64,000 nucleotides of DNA, taken from assembly GCA_963711465.1 (NCBI GenBank), contig CAVQEG010000001.1:2294001-2358000 (forward strand), read 5' to 3'. The position numbers were made by a program, and so were the translations under genes. Under the pieces are notes generated by a model. The model saw only the letters and a list, made by a program, of their open reading frames with translations, did not search any database and was not told the origin of the DNA. Shown here piece by piece: positions 1-8,730 of this stretch. Each line of letters starts with the position of its first letter. Within the stretch, counting starts at the first letter, position 1. This DNA comes from CAVQEG01 sp963711465 (GTDB lineage: Bacteria; Bacteroidota; Ignavibacteria; OLB7).

Positions 1-2
1 TG

Positions 3-3000
3 CTCGCCGCGCCGATGAGCATCTACACCTCGCAGACGTTCGGACCGTACACGAGCAACGACTACACGCGTGTGACCAACACGACGACGCCGTGGGAGGA
101 CGTGGCCGATCGGACCGCGTCGTTCACGCTGGCACCGCTTCCGCCCAGAACGCGGTCGGTGGAATTCCAGTTGCTGCTCAACGATTCGACCGTCTACGAT
201 TCATCGACCGTGTATTCGAACGGATCGCAGTGGCTCACTTCGGCAACGAGCGACACGTGGACGATGACCGATCTGCCGCCGGAGGTGACGGCGATCCGCG
301 CGGTGGTCAACGCTCAGGGCGGTCCGAGTGCGGGACTGGTGAGCGAGCACGCACTGGAGATCCAGCCGCAGCCGGCGCGCATCTTCGTCACGCCGTCTGA
401 CTACGACAATGTGATCCGCAACCCGTACGACCCCTCGGACAGGCGGACGACGCCGGTGGCGATCCGCGTCGAGCCGAGCACGACCGAGGTCGACTCGGTG
501 CTCGTGTCGATCGTCACCGACCGGGGCGTGGTGCTCTGGAGCGACCGGGGAACACCGAGCGGCGGCGGTTCGATTCCCGCGATAGAATTCTCCCACGACT
601 TCGCAACGCTCTACTACACAGCGGATTCGATCCTCGTCGACACGTATTTCCCCGAATCGCCCGAACCGGTTCACAGCGCCTACCACATCACGATGATTCC
701 ACCGGCACCGATCGTCACGCCGTGGGTGGCGCCGAGGTGGTACACCAACGGCGTCAATCAGTGGGAGTGGTTCACCGTAGGAGGTCTGATGCCGGACATG
801 CAGCGCGTCGACGTGAAGGTCGCCAGCGCGGGTGAGACGAGCTCGCTCATCTTCGCCTATCGAGTCGGCAACGACGACGACCAGGGGTGGAACGACATGC
901 CGTACGCCCACTCGCTGCAGTTCGACGGCGCAAGCACGTGGCTTCGCGACGTTCGTCTCGACTCCGCGTTCACGCTGCAGGTGTGGTTCCGGACGGCCGA
1001 TTCGAACGCACCGATCATCGGCGTGCTCGACGATCCGACGTACTACCCGCTCGTCTCGACCGACGAGGCCGGACGGATCGTCTACACGCTCTTCGGATCG
1101 CACACGGGGGACACGAACGAGATCCGGACGATCGGCTCGTTCACCGACGGACGCTGGCATCATCTGGCGGTGACCTACGGAGACGGATCGATGGAGCTCT
1201 ACGTCGACGGCGGCCTTCGCGCGGTGAAGGACGACGTTCCCGACGGCCTGGGAATCGGCACCGCCGGCGAATACGTGCTCGGTCGCGGAACGAGTGGCGG
1301 CGACACGCTTGGCGGGGATTACTTCGACGGCGCGCTGTCCGAGTTCACGGTCTGGCGCGGTCGGCGCACCTACGATTCGATCGCGGCAACCATCTATCCG
1401 ATAGCGCCATTCCGCTGGGGCGGCTGGCAGGACCACTACGACACGCCGGGCCTCTTCTCCTGGATTCGATTCGACGGGACGGAGGGCGACCGTGCGGTCG
1501 ACCTGAAGGCAGCGGCGAGCCGGGAAATCGCCGGTCGCGTCCACTGGAACCATGCCGGGCAACTGGACGAACTGCGCATCGCGTGGTTTCCGTACGAACC
1601 GGCAATCACCGGTGACGGAAGCGATTCGGTGGACGTGACGACGACGCTCCGCTACCGAGGCGCGCCATCATCGGGACTCAACTACACGCGCAGGTATCCG
1701 CTGCACGAATTCACCGGCAACGCCCCGTTGATCTCCGCCGACCGCGGCTGGGGTCCCTTCCGAGAAGGTGTTCATGCACGCGTTCACTTCACCGTGTGGT
1801 CCGGCGCAGCGACGCTGAACGTGTTCGTGCATGATTCCACCGGACACGCCTACCAGGCGTACAGGGGCATCGACTTCCACGCGAATCCGAATCCGGATCT
1901 CGAGGACTCCACGTCGATCACGATCGACATGGGAACGGTCGAGCCGGGGAGTTACCTGCGATTCGAAACGGTGGACGCGAGTGCAACGGTGCTTTCCAAC
2001 ACGCGCGTGGCCGTCGAAGTCGAACCGCTGGTGCCGCCGACGATCGTGGTACCATCGATGCCGTACACCCAGGCGATCGTACCGGGAACGATGGCCGACA
2101 CGGTGCGGTTCCTCATCGGCAGCTTCGAAAGCGATCTGCACTACAGCGCCGCGTTCTACGGATCGGACGGCACGCTGATCGACTCGATGGCAGCGACGCA
2201 GGCGAACGACTCGACGTTCGCATTCGACTTCGACGTCGCGCGACTGACGCCGCCGCTCTCCTCGCTGGTGGTGCGCACCTACGAGGGAACCGCGACCACG
2301 CCACGCGTCGCGGACACCATACCGTTGACGGTGACCGCCACGCGCCCCGAGTGGTTCAGCGACGGCGTACAGTTCCTCGACGTCGCCGAGCAGGGAGATT
2401 CGACGGTGAGCTTCACCATCAAGGCGGTGTTCGACGGACTGCCGCATTCGAATATCCCGCACGGACCGAGGCTGCCGACGCCGGCGACCGGTTCGGACGG
2501 ACCGAAGGTGATGGATGTGACGCTTCCGAAGGATCTGCCGTTGATCGGCAGCGGGAAGATGACGGCCAGGGAGCCGACCATCCGCGGTTCGCTCAAGTAC
2601 GATCGCGCCAGCGGCGTGCTCTCCTTCGTCGACAAACCGCATGTCGTCGGCGAGGACAACGTGCTCTTCAACGACTTCCCGTGGGATTCACAGGAGGAGC
2701 ACGTGCGGCTCGATGACAACAACAACCTGGTGCTCAACGCGACGCACATCTTCGGCACCAGCAGTGGCATTCCGGGCGTCAGCGGAACGATCGCGGGCCA
2801 GTCGGGCAGTCTCTGGAAAATCATCACGCAGGGAACCAGGTACATGGAGTCGAGCTCGATCGTCTCGCCGTACATCACCATTCGCCCGATCATCGGACTC
2901 GGCATGGCCACGCGGATCAACGCGGGAACGAACGACTCCGGCCAGTGGGGTGCGATCGGCAACGTGCGGCTCGACGGGGGCACCGACACGAACGACGGGT

Positions 3001-4958
3001 CGTACCACATCGTCAACGTCGGCTTCGGAGCCCAGCTCGCCATCGGCGTCCAGGCACTGTGGGGCGCGGCCTCAGCGGAGTTCGACCTCGATGCCGAGGC
3101 GGTCATTGCCGACGGCGTCTCCTACGCCACTGTGCCGTCGCTCGAGCGGAAGGAACAGTTCCAGATCGGACTGCAGCTCTACGGTGAGCTGGTGGCGAAG
3201 TACCTGTGGGGACTCGGGAGGAAATCGCTGTGGGGTCCGGACATGTTCTGGCACCACGAGTGGGGCGATGACATTCCGAACCTGTGGCCGGAGCCGGGCG
3301 ACGGCGCTCCCTTCGGCCGTGCACGACGGGAGAAGGACAGCGTAGCCGTGACGGGATTCACCGAACTGCCGCCGAGCAATGCGACCGTAACGCCGCTGGT
3401 CTTCCCGCAGCCGGCGACGTCCACCCGGGCGGGTGCGATGTCGGTGGTCTGGCTGGAGCAGGATCCATCGACCAGCGTCGGCACGCTGGAGCTCGGCACG
3501 CTGAGTCCGCGCGCGAATCTGCTGCACACTCCGATCGAGGTGACGCATTCGCCGAACGCGGTGGCAGCGCCGCGGGTGGACAACTTCACCGACACGACGC
3601 ATCTGGTCGCCTGGTCGCAGAGCCGGTACGTGGCCAGCACGGTGCCGCTCGACGCGACACCGGTCGATCTCGGGCGCAGCATCGACATCTGGTATGCGGT
3701 GGTGAATTCAGCCACGGGCGAGGTCGAGCGGATCGACGTGCTCGGCGACGAATTCAGCGGATTCACCAGCGGTCGTCTCGAGGGCAATCCCGTCGTGGCG
3801 GCGCTGGACGCGACGCACGGACTCATCGCGTGGATCGTAGCCGATCCCGGCAGCGAGAGTTCCGATATCTACTATTCCGAGGTCTCGCGTGACGCGAACG
3901 GCTGGAGTGCCTCGCCGCCGAAATTCGCAGCGCAGATTCCCGGCATCGAGCACAGTCTCGAGCTCCGCGGAACGGGTCCGACCTCGGCGGCGGCCGTCTG
4001 GATCAATCGAGCCGGACTGCGTTCGACCGATCCCGTCGTGATGTCGATGCAGTGGACCGGCACCACGTGGTCGCAGCCGCAGACGGTGCTCTCACCGACC
4101 GGCGGCCGGTACTTCAACGACGTCGACCTCGACATCGTCGACGGGCGGGGAGTGCTGGCTGTCGCCGGTGCGGAGAGCGACGATTCGACGTCGATCGACT
4201 TCGTCACGGTCGTCCCGTGGGTGAACGACCGGTGGGACGCCTCGGCCGGATTCACGCACTACGACTCGACCGGCTACGTGCAGCGTCCGCGGGTGTCGAT
4301 CAACGATTCGGCGATCGCTTCGGTGCTCTTCCAGGTGAACAACAGCGCCACGGCGGCGGGCACGCAGGTGAGCCGACTCGATCTGCTGCTGTTCCATCTC
4401 GACCGTCCGCAGAACGCGCGGCATCTCAAGGCGCACGAACTCTTGTCGGACACGACGACGATGCTTCGGGGAACGGCGGCGGCATTCTACCACGATCGAC
4501 TCGTCATCTGGTCGCACGAGACCGCAACGCCGTACGGCACGCACACGCCGCGGCACGGAAAGCAGTTCGGCACGGTCAAGACCAATCTCGTTCTGCGGGC
4601 GGCGAAAGTCGACGGCGATCTGAACGTGAGCGATGTCGACGAGGACGATCTGCTGAGTGCTGTACCGACCGATCCGGTCGCCACCGGAGGCAAATCGGCG
4701 TTGAGCGTCGGCACGCCGTCGCCGATGCCGTTCAGCACGACGACGAGCCTTCCCTATTCACTCGGACACGCCGCCTACGTCACGGCCCGGCTCGTCGACG
4801 AAGCCGGCAGCGTGATTGCGACGCTGGCCGACGGTCGCGTGGCTGCCGGCGATCACACGCTCACGATCGACGGCACCGCACTGGCCAACGGCGTCTATCG
4901 CGTGGTGATTTCCGCCGACGGCAACCGCATCACGCGCGGAGTGGTGCGCATCAGATGA
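3..4958 (+). CDS. Giant secreted LamG-domain protein with T9SS C-terminal sorting domain (5' end probably outside window)
   Basis: The frame is open from base 3. The first ATG is at base 15, but no signal peptide follows it, so the true start probably lies upstream and about 1,650 residues are visible. Residues about 297-455 form a LamG/concanavalin-like jelly-roll (LQFDGASTWL at the start, DGRWHHLAVTYGDG in the middle, then a YVDG strand). Residues about 1120-1530 contain repeated WxQ/W-rich blades that resemble a beta-propeller. The last 85 residues fit a Por/type IX secretion C-terminal domain (PSPMPFSTTTSLPYSL ... NGVYRVVISADG ... GVVRIR). It is probably exported through the outer membrane and anchored at the surface or released. 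The substrate is unknown. A hairpin and a convergent gene follow the stop. Confidence 0.8.
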   Translation, partial: LAAPMSIYTSQTFGPYTSNDYTRVTNTTTPWEDVADRTASFTLAPLPPRTRSVEFQLLLNDSTVYDSSTVYSNGSQWLTSATSDTWTMTDLPPEVTAIRAVVNAQGGPSAGLVSEHALEIQPQPARIFVTPSDYDNVIRNPYDPSDRRTTPVAIRVEPSTTEVDSVLVSIVTDRGVVLWSDRGTPSGGGSIPAIEFSHDFATLYYTADSILVDTYFPESPEPVHSAYHITMIPPAPIVTPWVAPRWYTNGVNQWEWFTVGGLMPDMQRVDVKVASAGETSSLIFAYRVGNDDDQGWNDMPYAHSLQFDGASTWLRDVRLDSAFTLQVWFRTADSNAPIIGVLDDPTYYPLVSTDEAGRIVYTLFGSHTGDTNEIRTIGSFTDGRWHHLAVTYGDGSMELYVDGGLRAVKDDVPDGLGIGTAGEYVLGRGTSGGDTLGGDYFDGALSEFTVWRGRRTYDSIAATIYPIAPFRWGGWQDHYDTPGLFSWIRFDGTEGDRAVDLKAAASREIAGRVHWNHAGQLDELRIAWFPYEPAITGDGSDSVDVTTTLRYRGAPSSGLNYTRRYPLHEFTGNAPLISADRGWGPFREGVHARVHFTVWSGAATLNVFVHDSTGHAYQAYRGIDFHANPNPDLEDSTSITIDMGTVEPGSYLRFETVDASATVLSNTRVAVEVEPLVPPTIVVPSMPYTQAIVPGTMADTVRFLIGSFESDLHYSAAFYGSDGTLIDSMAATQANDSTFAFDFDVARLTPPLSSLVVRTYEGTATTPRVADTIPLTVTATRPEWFSDGVQFLDVAEQGDSTVSFTIKAVFDGLPHSNIPHGPRLPTPATGSDGPKVMDVTLPKDLPLIGSGKMTAREPTIRGSLKYDRASGVLSFVDKPHVVGEDNVLFNDFPWDSQEEHVRLDDNNNLVLNATHIFGTSSGIPGVSGTIAGQSGSLWKIITQGTRYMESSSIVSPYITIRPIIGLGMATRINAGTNDSGQWGAIGNVRLDGGTDTNDGSYHIVNVGFGAQLAIGVQALWGAASAEFDLDAEAVIADGVSYATVPSLERKEQFQIGLQLYGELVAKYLWGLGRKSLWGPDMFWHHEWGDDIPNLWPEPGDGAPFGRARREKDSVAVTGFTELPPSNATVTPLVFPQPATSTRAGAMSVVWLEQDPSTSVGTLELGTLSPRANLLHTPIEVTHSPNAVAAPRVDNFTDTTHLVAWSQSRYVASTVPLDATPVDLGRSIDIWYAVVNSATGEVERIDVLGDEFSGFTSGRLEGNPVVAALDATHGLIAWIVADPGSESSDIYYSEVSRDANGWSASPPKFAAQIPGIEHSLELRGTGPTSAAAVWINRAGLRSTDPVVMSMQWTGTTWSQPQTVLSPTGGRYFNDVDLDIVDGRGVLAVAGAESDDSTSIDFVTVVPWVNDRWDASAGFTHYDSTGYVQRPRVSINDSAIASVLFQVNNSATAAGTQVSRLDLLLFHLDRPQNARHLKAHELLSDTTTMLRGTAAAFYHDRLVIWSHETATPYGTHTPRHGKQFGTVKTNLVLRAAKVDGDLNVSDVDEDDLLSAVPTDPVATGGKSALSVGTPSPMPFSTTTSLPYSLGHAAYVTARLVDEAGSVIATLADGRVAAGDHTLTIDGTALANGVYRVVISADGNRITRGVVRIR

Positions 4959-4959
4959 T

Positions 4960-5015
4960 CTCCGTGTCCATCTCCGTGTCCTCTGTGGTTCGATTCCCGG
5001 ATCTGAACCACGGAG
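4960..5015. repeat. Intergenic CTCCGTGTCC repeat with hairpin between convergent genes
   Basis: Two direct copies of TCTCCGTGTCC lie directly after the stop codon. A hairpin follows: CTCTGTGGTTC (4981-4991) pairs with GAACCACGGAG (5005-5015) across a 13-base loop, with one G-T wobble. There is no T tract. The motif resembles the ACCACAGAGGACACGGAG family of short interspersed repeats seen in many unrelated environmental genomes (from memory). It may also act as a transcription barrier between the converging genes. Confidence 0.45.
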
Positions 5016-5028
5016 GGCGCGGAGAGTT

Positions 5029-5517
5029 CTACTGACCGACGACGGCGCTGAGGCGCAGCCAGGCACGTCGGTAACGTTCGAGGCGCTCCAGGTCCTTCGC
5101 CTCGACGGTCCTCCGCATCCGCCGCACATCCATGTTGTCCTCCAGATCAGCGAGCTTGACGACCGTCGCCAGGCGGTTCTTCGCGGTGCGGTCGACGAAT
5201 TCCTCATAGGTCTCATCGCCGCGTCGGGTAAGCGCATCGACGGCGGAGACGATGCGATCGGAGAATCCCATGGCGCGGAGGTCGTCGAGCGTCGTGGGAC
5301 TGTCCTCGACGGTGTCGTGCAGGAACGCGACGGTTTTCTCCTCGAGCGTACGGCATCGAGCCGCGACGCCGAGCACGTGGAGGATGTACGGAAGGTCGTA
5401 CTTGTCGACCTGGCCGCGGTGGCACTCGACCGCGAGGGCGATGGCGTCGTCGATGGTTGGCTGCATGGGGTTTTCGAATTCGTTGCGGATGCTCGTCGGC
5501 GAAGTCGGTCTCGCCAT
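5029..5517 (-). CDS. HD-domain hydrolase, RelA/SpoT- or MESH1-like
   Basis: This 162-residue protein covers the single-domain HD fold used to hydrolyse (p)ppGpp or NADPH in the SpoT/MESH1 group. The visible metal-binding motifs are CHRGQVDKYDLPYILHVLG, then FLHDTVEDS (the HD pair followed by ED), and later VKLADLEDN. No synthetase or TGS domain is present, so it would act only as a hydrolase. It starts seven bases after the osmC stop on the same strand, which suggests co-transcription. A second in-frame ATG at 5466 (MQPTIDDAI) is equally plausible and would remove 17 poorly conserved residues. The substrate cannot be told from sequence. Confidence 0.75.
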   Translation of the reverse strand: MARPTSPTSIRNEFENPMQPTIDDAIALAVECHRGQVDKYDLPYILHVLGVAARCRTLEEKTVAFLHDTVEDSPTTLDDLRAMGFSDRIVSAVDALTRRGDETYEEFVDRTAKNRLATVVKLADLEDNMDVRRMRRTVEAKDLERLERYRRAWLRLSAVVGQ

Positions 5518-5523
5518 TGCGAA

Positions 5524-5979
5524 CTACTGATCCTCGGTGACCTCCACGTCTTCGAAGGTGACGCTGTCGAAGATGGCCGTGCCCTGGGTGAGCGTCTTGT
5601 GCACGGGGCAGCGCGATACGATCTGTTCCAGCCGCTTGCGCTGCGCGTCATCGAAGCGGCCGCCGATGGTGACCCTGGAGCGAATTCGCTCGATCAATCC
5701 TTCTCGTTCCTTGTCGCACTCATCGCAGTCTTCGGCGTGAACGCGATCGAAGGCGTATTCGGCCCGCACGTAGTCGAGCGGGATGCCCTTGTGATTGGCG
5801 TAGAGACGAAGCGTGACCGCGGTGCAGGCGGCAAGACTGCCGACGAGCAGTTCGTACGGCGTCGGCCCGACATCGGTGCCGCCCTCCTGCAGCGGCTCGT
5901 CCGCCTTCCACGAATGGCGGCCATTGGTGATGGCGATCGTCGTGCCGGGCCCGATTGAGGCGGTGATCCGAGTTTCCAT
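5524..5979 (-). CDS. OsmC-family peroxiredoxin-like protein
   Basis: At 151 residues this is the usual OsmC/YhfA length. The two redox cysteines of the family are present: C52 in SLAACTAV on the long central helix and C124 in SRCPVHKTL. Family members reduce organic hydroperoxides with a dithiol. A His/Asp/Cys-rich loop (residues 81-90, two further cysteines) is unusual. The gene is followed closely by the HD hydrolase gene on the same strand and diverges from rnhA across 162 bp. YhfA-like members often have no proven peroxidase substrate, so the exact role is inferred. Confidence 0.85.
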   Translation of the reverse strand: METRITASIGPGTTIAITNGRHSWKADEPLQEGGTDVGPTPYELLVGSLAACTAVTLRLYANHKGIPLDYVRAEYAFDRVHAEDCDECDKEREGLIERIRSRVTIGGRFDDAQRKRLEQIVSRCPVHKTLTQGTAIFDSVTFEDVEVTEDQ

Positions 5980-6141
5980 GGAACCTGGGTTTGTGTGTTG
6001 CTGGAGGGGAATTCCGATCTTCCGGATTCGATCCGATCGAGTGCCCGGATACGGCCCCCGAGAAGCTCCTCGGAGACCGTCGTCGGCCTGCCGGCGGTTC
6101 GACGCATGTCCATGATGCTCACCTCAACCCCTTACAGATCG

Positions 6142-6618
6142 ATGAGTGAACCTACCGAGGTAACGGTATATACCGACGGTGCGTGCTCGGGCAATCCGGG
6201 ACCGGGCGGTTACGGAGTTGTGATGCTCTCCGGCGATAAACGTCGCGAGCTCTCGCAGGGATATCGTTCCACCACCAACAATCGCATGGAGCTGCTGTCG
6301 GTGATCGTCGCACTGGAGTCGCTGAATCGTCCCTGCCGCGTCAGGATCTACAGCGACTCCCAGTACGTCGTCAACGCCGTCACCAAGGGTTGGGTCTACT
6401 CGTGGCAGAAGAAGGGATGGCGGAAGGCCGACAAGAAGCCGGCACTCAACGTCGACCTGTGGGAACGGCTGTTGCCGCTGCTCGAGAAGCACGACGTGCA
6501 CTTCGAATGGGTGCGGGGACATAACAACGTCGTGGAGAACGAGGTCTGCGACCAGCTTGCGGTCGAGGCGTCGCGTTCATCCAACCTTCTGGAGGACAGC
6601 GGGTTCAGACGGAACTGA
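6142..6618 (+). CDS. rnhA: Ribonuclease HI
   Basis: RNase HI cuts the RNA strand of RNA-DNA hybrids, for example at R-loops and Okazaki primers. All catalytic residues are visible in this 158-residue protein: D12 (YTDGACSGNP), E50 (NNRMELL), D72 (IYSDSQYV), H127 (VRGHNN) and D137 (ENEVCDQLA). The basic handle region (QKKGWRKADKKP) is also present. The frame is open further upstream to 5995, but that extension has no family similarity. ATG 6142 (MSEPTEVTVYTDG) gives the normal E. coli-like length. The next gene starts 19 bp downstream on the same strand. Confidence 0.97.
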   Translation: MSEPTEVTVYTDGACSGNPGPGGYGVVMLSGDKRRELSQGYRSTTNNRMELLSVIVALESLNRPCRVRIYSDSQYVVNAVTKGWVYSWQKKGWRKADKKPALNVDLWERLLPLLEKHDVHFEWVRGHNNVVENEVCDQLAVEASRSSNLLEDSGFRRN

Positions 6619-6636
6619 CCGCACCGCCCATCGAGT

Positions 6637-7179
6637 ATGCACCTGATCGGGTTCCTCATATCCCACGCCCACTGGTCGCCGCTGCACCTGCTGCTACCGG
6701 TGGTGATCTGGCAGCGGATTGCGGAGCTCCGGCTAGCCAGGCGGCACGAGGCGATCCTGCGTCGCAAAGGAGCGCGTGAGGTGGGCAGTGAACACTATCC
6801 GCTGATCGTCGCGCTCCACGTGATGTGGTTCATCGGCATGGTTGCCGAAATCATCCTGCTCTCACGCCACGTGAACGCGCTCTGGCCGGTCCTGCTGGCG
6901 ATCTTCATCGCGGCACAGGGACTCCGCTACTGGACGATTCGCACGCTCGGCTATCGATGGACGACGCGGGTGTGGATACTCCCGAATGCGACACCCGTCC
7001 GGCGTGGACCCTACCGCTACCTGCGCCATCCCAACTACCTGGCGATCGTCGTCGAGCTCCTGGTTCTTCCACTGATGTTCAACGCATGGCTGACGGCGGT
7101 GGCTGCGTCGCTGATCAATTTCCTGCTCCTGCGCCGGCGGATGCAGCTAGAGAATCAGGCCCTCTACGGGAACGTCTAG
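6637..7179 (+). CDS. Isoprenylcysteine carboxyl methyltransferase (ICMT)-like membrane protein
   Basis: This is a 180-residue integral membrane protein with about four to five hydrophobic helices. The C-terminal half has the ICMT/PEMT signature: RRGPYRYLRHPNYLAIVVEL followed by a hydrophobic segment and an RR...E motif (RRRMQLENQALYG). The RHPNY motif forms the S-adenosylmethionine site in this family. In bacteria these proteins (YpbQ-like) often O-methylate alkylpyrones or other lipids, usually beside a type III polyketide synthase, but none lies here. It follows rnhA after 18 bp. The methyl acceptor is unknown. Confidence 0.8.
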   Translation: MHLIGFLISHAHWSPLHLLLPVVIWQRIAELRLARRHEAILRRKGAREVGSEHYPLIVALHVMWFIGMVAEIILLSRHVNALWPVLLAIFIAAQGLRYWTIRTLGYRWTTRVWILPNATPVRRGPYRYLRHPNYLAIVVELLVLPLMFNAWLTAVAASLINFLLLRRRMQLENQALYGNV

Positions 7180-7257
7180 CTGACCGTCGAAATTCCGTCA
7201 TCCGCACCGCCTCGCCGCGTCCGGCCGTCCGCGCCGTCCCTCAGCGATCTCCGCGTG

Positions 7258-8295
7258 TCATACGATCAGCATCGCATCGCCATACGAGTAGAAGTGGTAT
7301 CCGTGCTTCATGGCGTGCTTGTAGGCCTTCATGATCTGATCACGACTGGCGAAGGCGCTCACGAGCATGAGCATGGTGCTCTCGGCGGGATGGAAATTGG
7401 TGATCAGCTTGTTGACGATTTTGAAGTCGTACTGCGGGTAGATGAATTTGTCGGTCCAGCCCCGATTGGGCTTGACCGTTCCGGCCGTCAGCACCGAGCT
7501 CTCGAGCGCTCGGACGACCGACGCGCCGGCGGCGAAGACGGAGCCCTTCGACTTGATGGTCTTGTTGATCGTCTCGGCGGCGGTGCTTGAGATCTCGAAG
7601 TACTCCGAGTGCATCTTGTGCTTGGTGAGGTCCTCGACTTCGACGGGATCGAACGTGGAGCGATTGATGTGCAGCAGCACGCGGGCGACCTTCACGCCTT
7701 TGCGCTCGAGTCTGGTGATGAGCTTCTTCGAGAAGTGCAGTCCCGCCGTAGGCGCGGCCACCGATCCGTTGGTCTTCGCGAAAATCGTCTGGTAGTGGTC
7801 ACGATCGGCGTCGGTCGGTTCGCGACCGATGTACGGCGGCAGCGGCATCAGTCCGATGCGTTCGATGGTCTTGAACAGATCGCCGGTGTGGTTGAAGCGG
7901 ACCGTGCGTCCGCGCGAGGTGGTATTGTCGATCACCTCGCAGTAGAGCTTGCCGTCGTCGAAATAGATCTTGTTGCCGATGCGGACCTTGCGTGCCGGAT
8001 CGACGATCACGTCCCACAGCGCATCCTTCTGCGAGAGCTCGCGCAGCAGCATCACCTCGATCTGCGCATTGGTCTTCTCCTTCTTTCCGATCAGACGTGC
8101 GGGGAACACGCGCGACTCGTTGACCACCAGGCAGTCGCCCTTCTTGAAGTAGTCTGCGATATCGGTGAACGTCTTATCTTCGAACTCACCGCTGGAACGG
8201 TCGAGCACCAGCAGCTTCGCCGAGTCTCTCGGGTCAGCAGGCACCTTTGCAGTGATCGACTTCGGGGCGGTGTATCGGAAATCGGAGAGTTTCAT
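7258..8295 (-). CDS. queA: S-adenosylmethionine:tRNA ribosyltransferase-isomerase QueA
   Basis: QueA transfers and isomerises the ribosyl group of SAM onto preQ1 in the wobble position of GUN tRNAs, giving epoxyqueuosine. The 345-residue protein has the full family length. It shows the conserved start (MKLSDFRYTAPKSITAKVP), the VNESRVFPARL segment, VAAPTAGLHFSKKLI, and VLLHINRSTFDPV with the nearby HSEYFE. Close to the C-terminus NFHPAESTMLMLVSAF is the usual strongly conserved block. It reads away from the sugar-nucleotide gene across a 435-bp divergent region. tRNA-Asn(GUU), a queuosine target, is encoded 3 kb away. Confidence 0.97.
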   Translation of the reverse strand: MKLSDFRYTAPKSITAKVPADPRDSAKLLVLDRSSGEFEDKTFTDIADYFKKGDCLVVNESRVFPARLIGKKEKTNAQIEVMLLRELSQKDALWDVIVDPARKVRIGNKIYFDDGKLYCEVIDNTTSRGRTVRFNHTGDLFKTIERIGLMPLPPYIGREPTDADRDHYQTIFAKTNGSVAAPTAGLHFSKKLITRLERKGVKVARVLLHINRSTFDPVEVEDLTKHKMHSEYFEISSTAAETINKTIKSKGSVFAAGASVVRALESSVLTAGTVKPNRGWTDKFIYPQYDFKIVNKLITNFHPAESTMLMLVSAFASRDQIMKAYKHAMKHGYHFYSYGDAMLIV

Positions 8296-8730
8296 TCGAG
8301 TGTTGCTGGTTCAAGAAGAAGCCGAGGGTGCCGTCCGGTACGGCCGTTGCACCGGCATGGTGAGCCCAACCCGTCGTACCGGGTTTCGAGCCCCAGTCGG
8401 TCGGAATCTGAGGCCCGAGATGGAAGGAGGAAACCACCGCCCGTGAGAAGGCATGGAAATCTCTGAATCTTGAAAATTACGAAATCACGGGAGGCGTTCG
8501 CAATGGTGCAGAGGTGTCCGGTAACACCGCCTTACAACCACCGCGCCTCCGGCTGATCAACCTGCCCGATCGGCCTGCAATACCGCGATTTCGGTACCCG
8601 AATCGCTTCGGTTGCCCCAAGCGGGCCTTTCATGGTGGGGCCTCCACCGTCCCTCCGGCCATCTCAAGCAGTACCTCCGCCACGCCGACGGCGCACCAGT
8701 TCCACTCGATCAGACGTTTCTCGTGGCTCT
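8296..8730. other. 435-bp divergent intergenic region with structured repeats, no gene seen
   Basis: This region separates queA (-) from the guanylyltransferase gene (+) and must hold both promoters. No coding frame in it looks real. Between about 8325 and 8420 several short inverted repeats cluster: GCCGT/ACGGC, CCGGT/ACCGG and AACCCG/CGGGTT around short loops. They would fold into consecutive hairpins on either strand. I could not match this to 6S, SRP, tmRNA or a known riboswitch class, so it is recorded only as possible structured RNA or leader sequence. Confidence 0.35.

Noticed and set aside
4960..5015. CRISPR-like array from the twin CTCCGTGTCC units
   Set aside because: Only two 11-bp units with almost no spacer; it does not fit a CRISPR array.
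8296..8730. 6S, SRP or tmRNA gene in the queA divergent region
   Set aside because: The hairpins do not follow the conserved core of any of these RNAs; recorded only as structured intergenic sequence.
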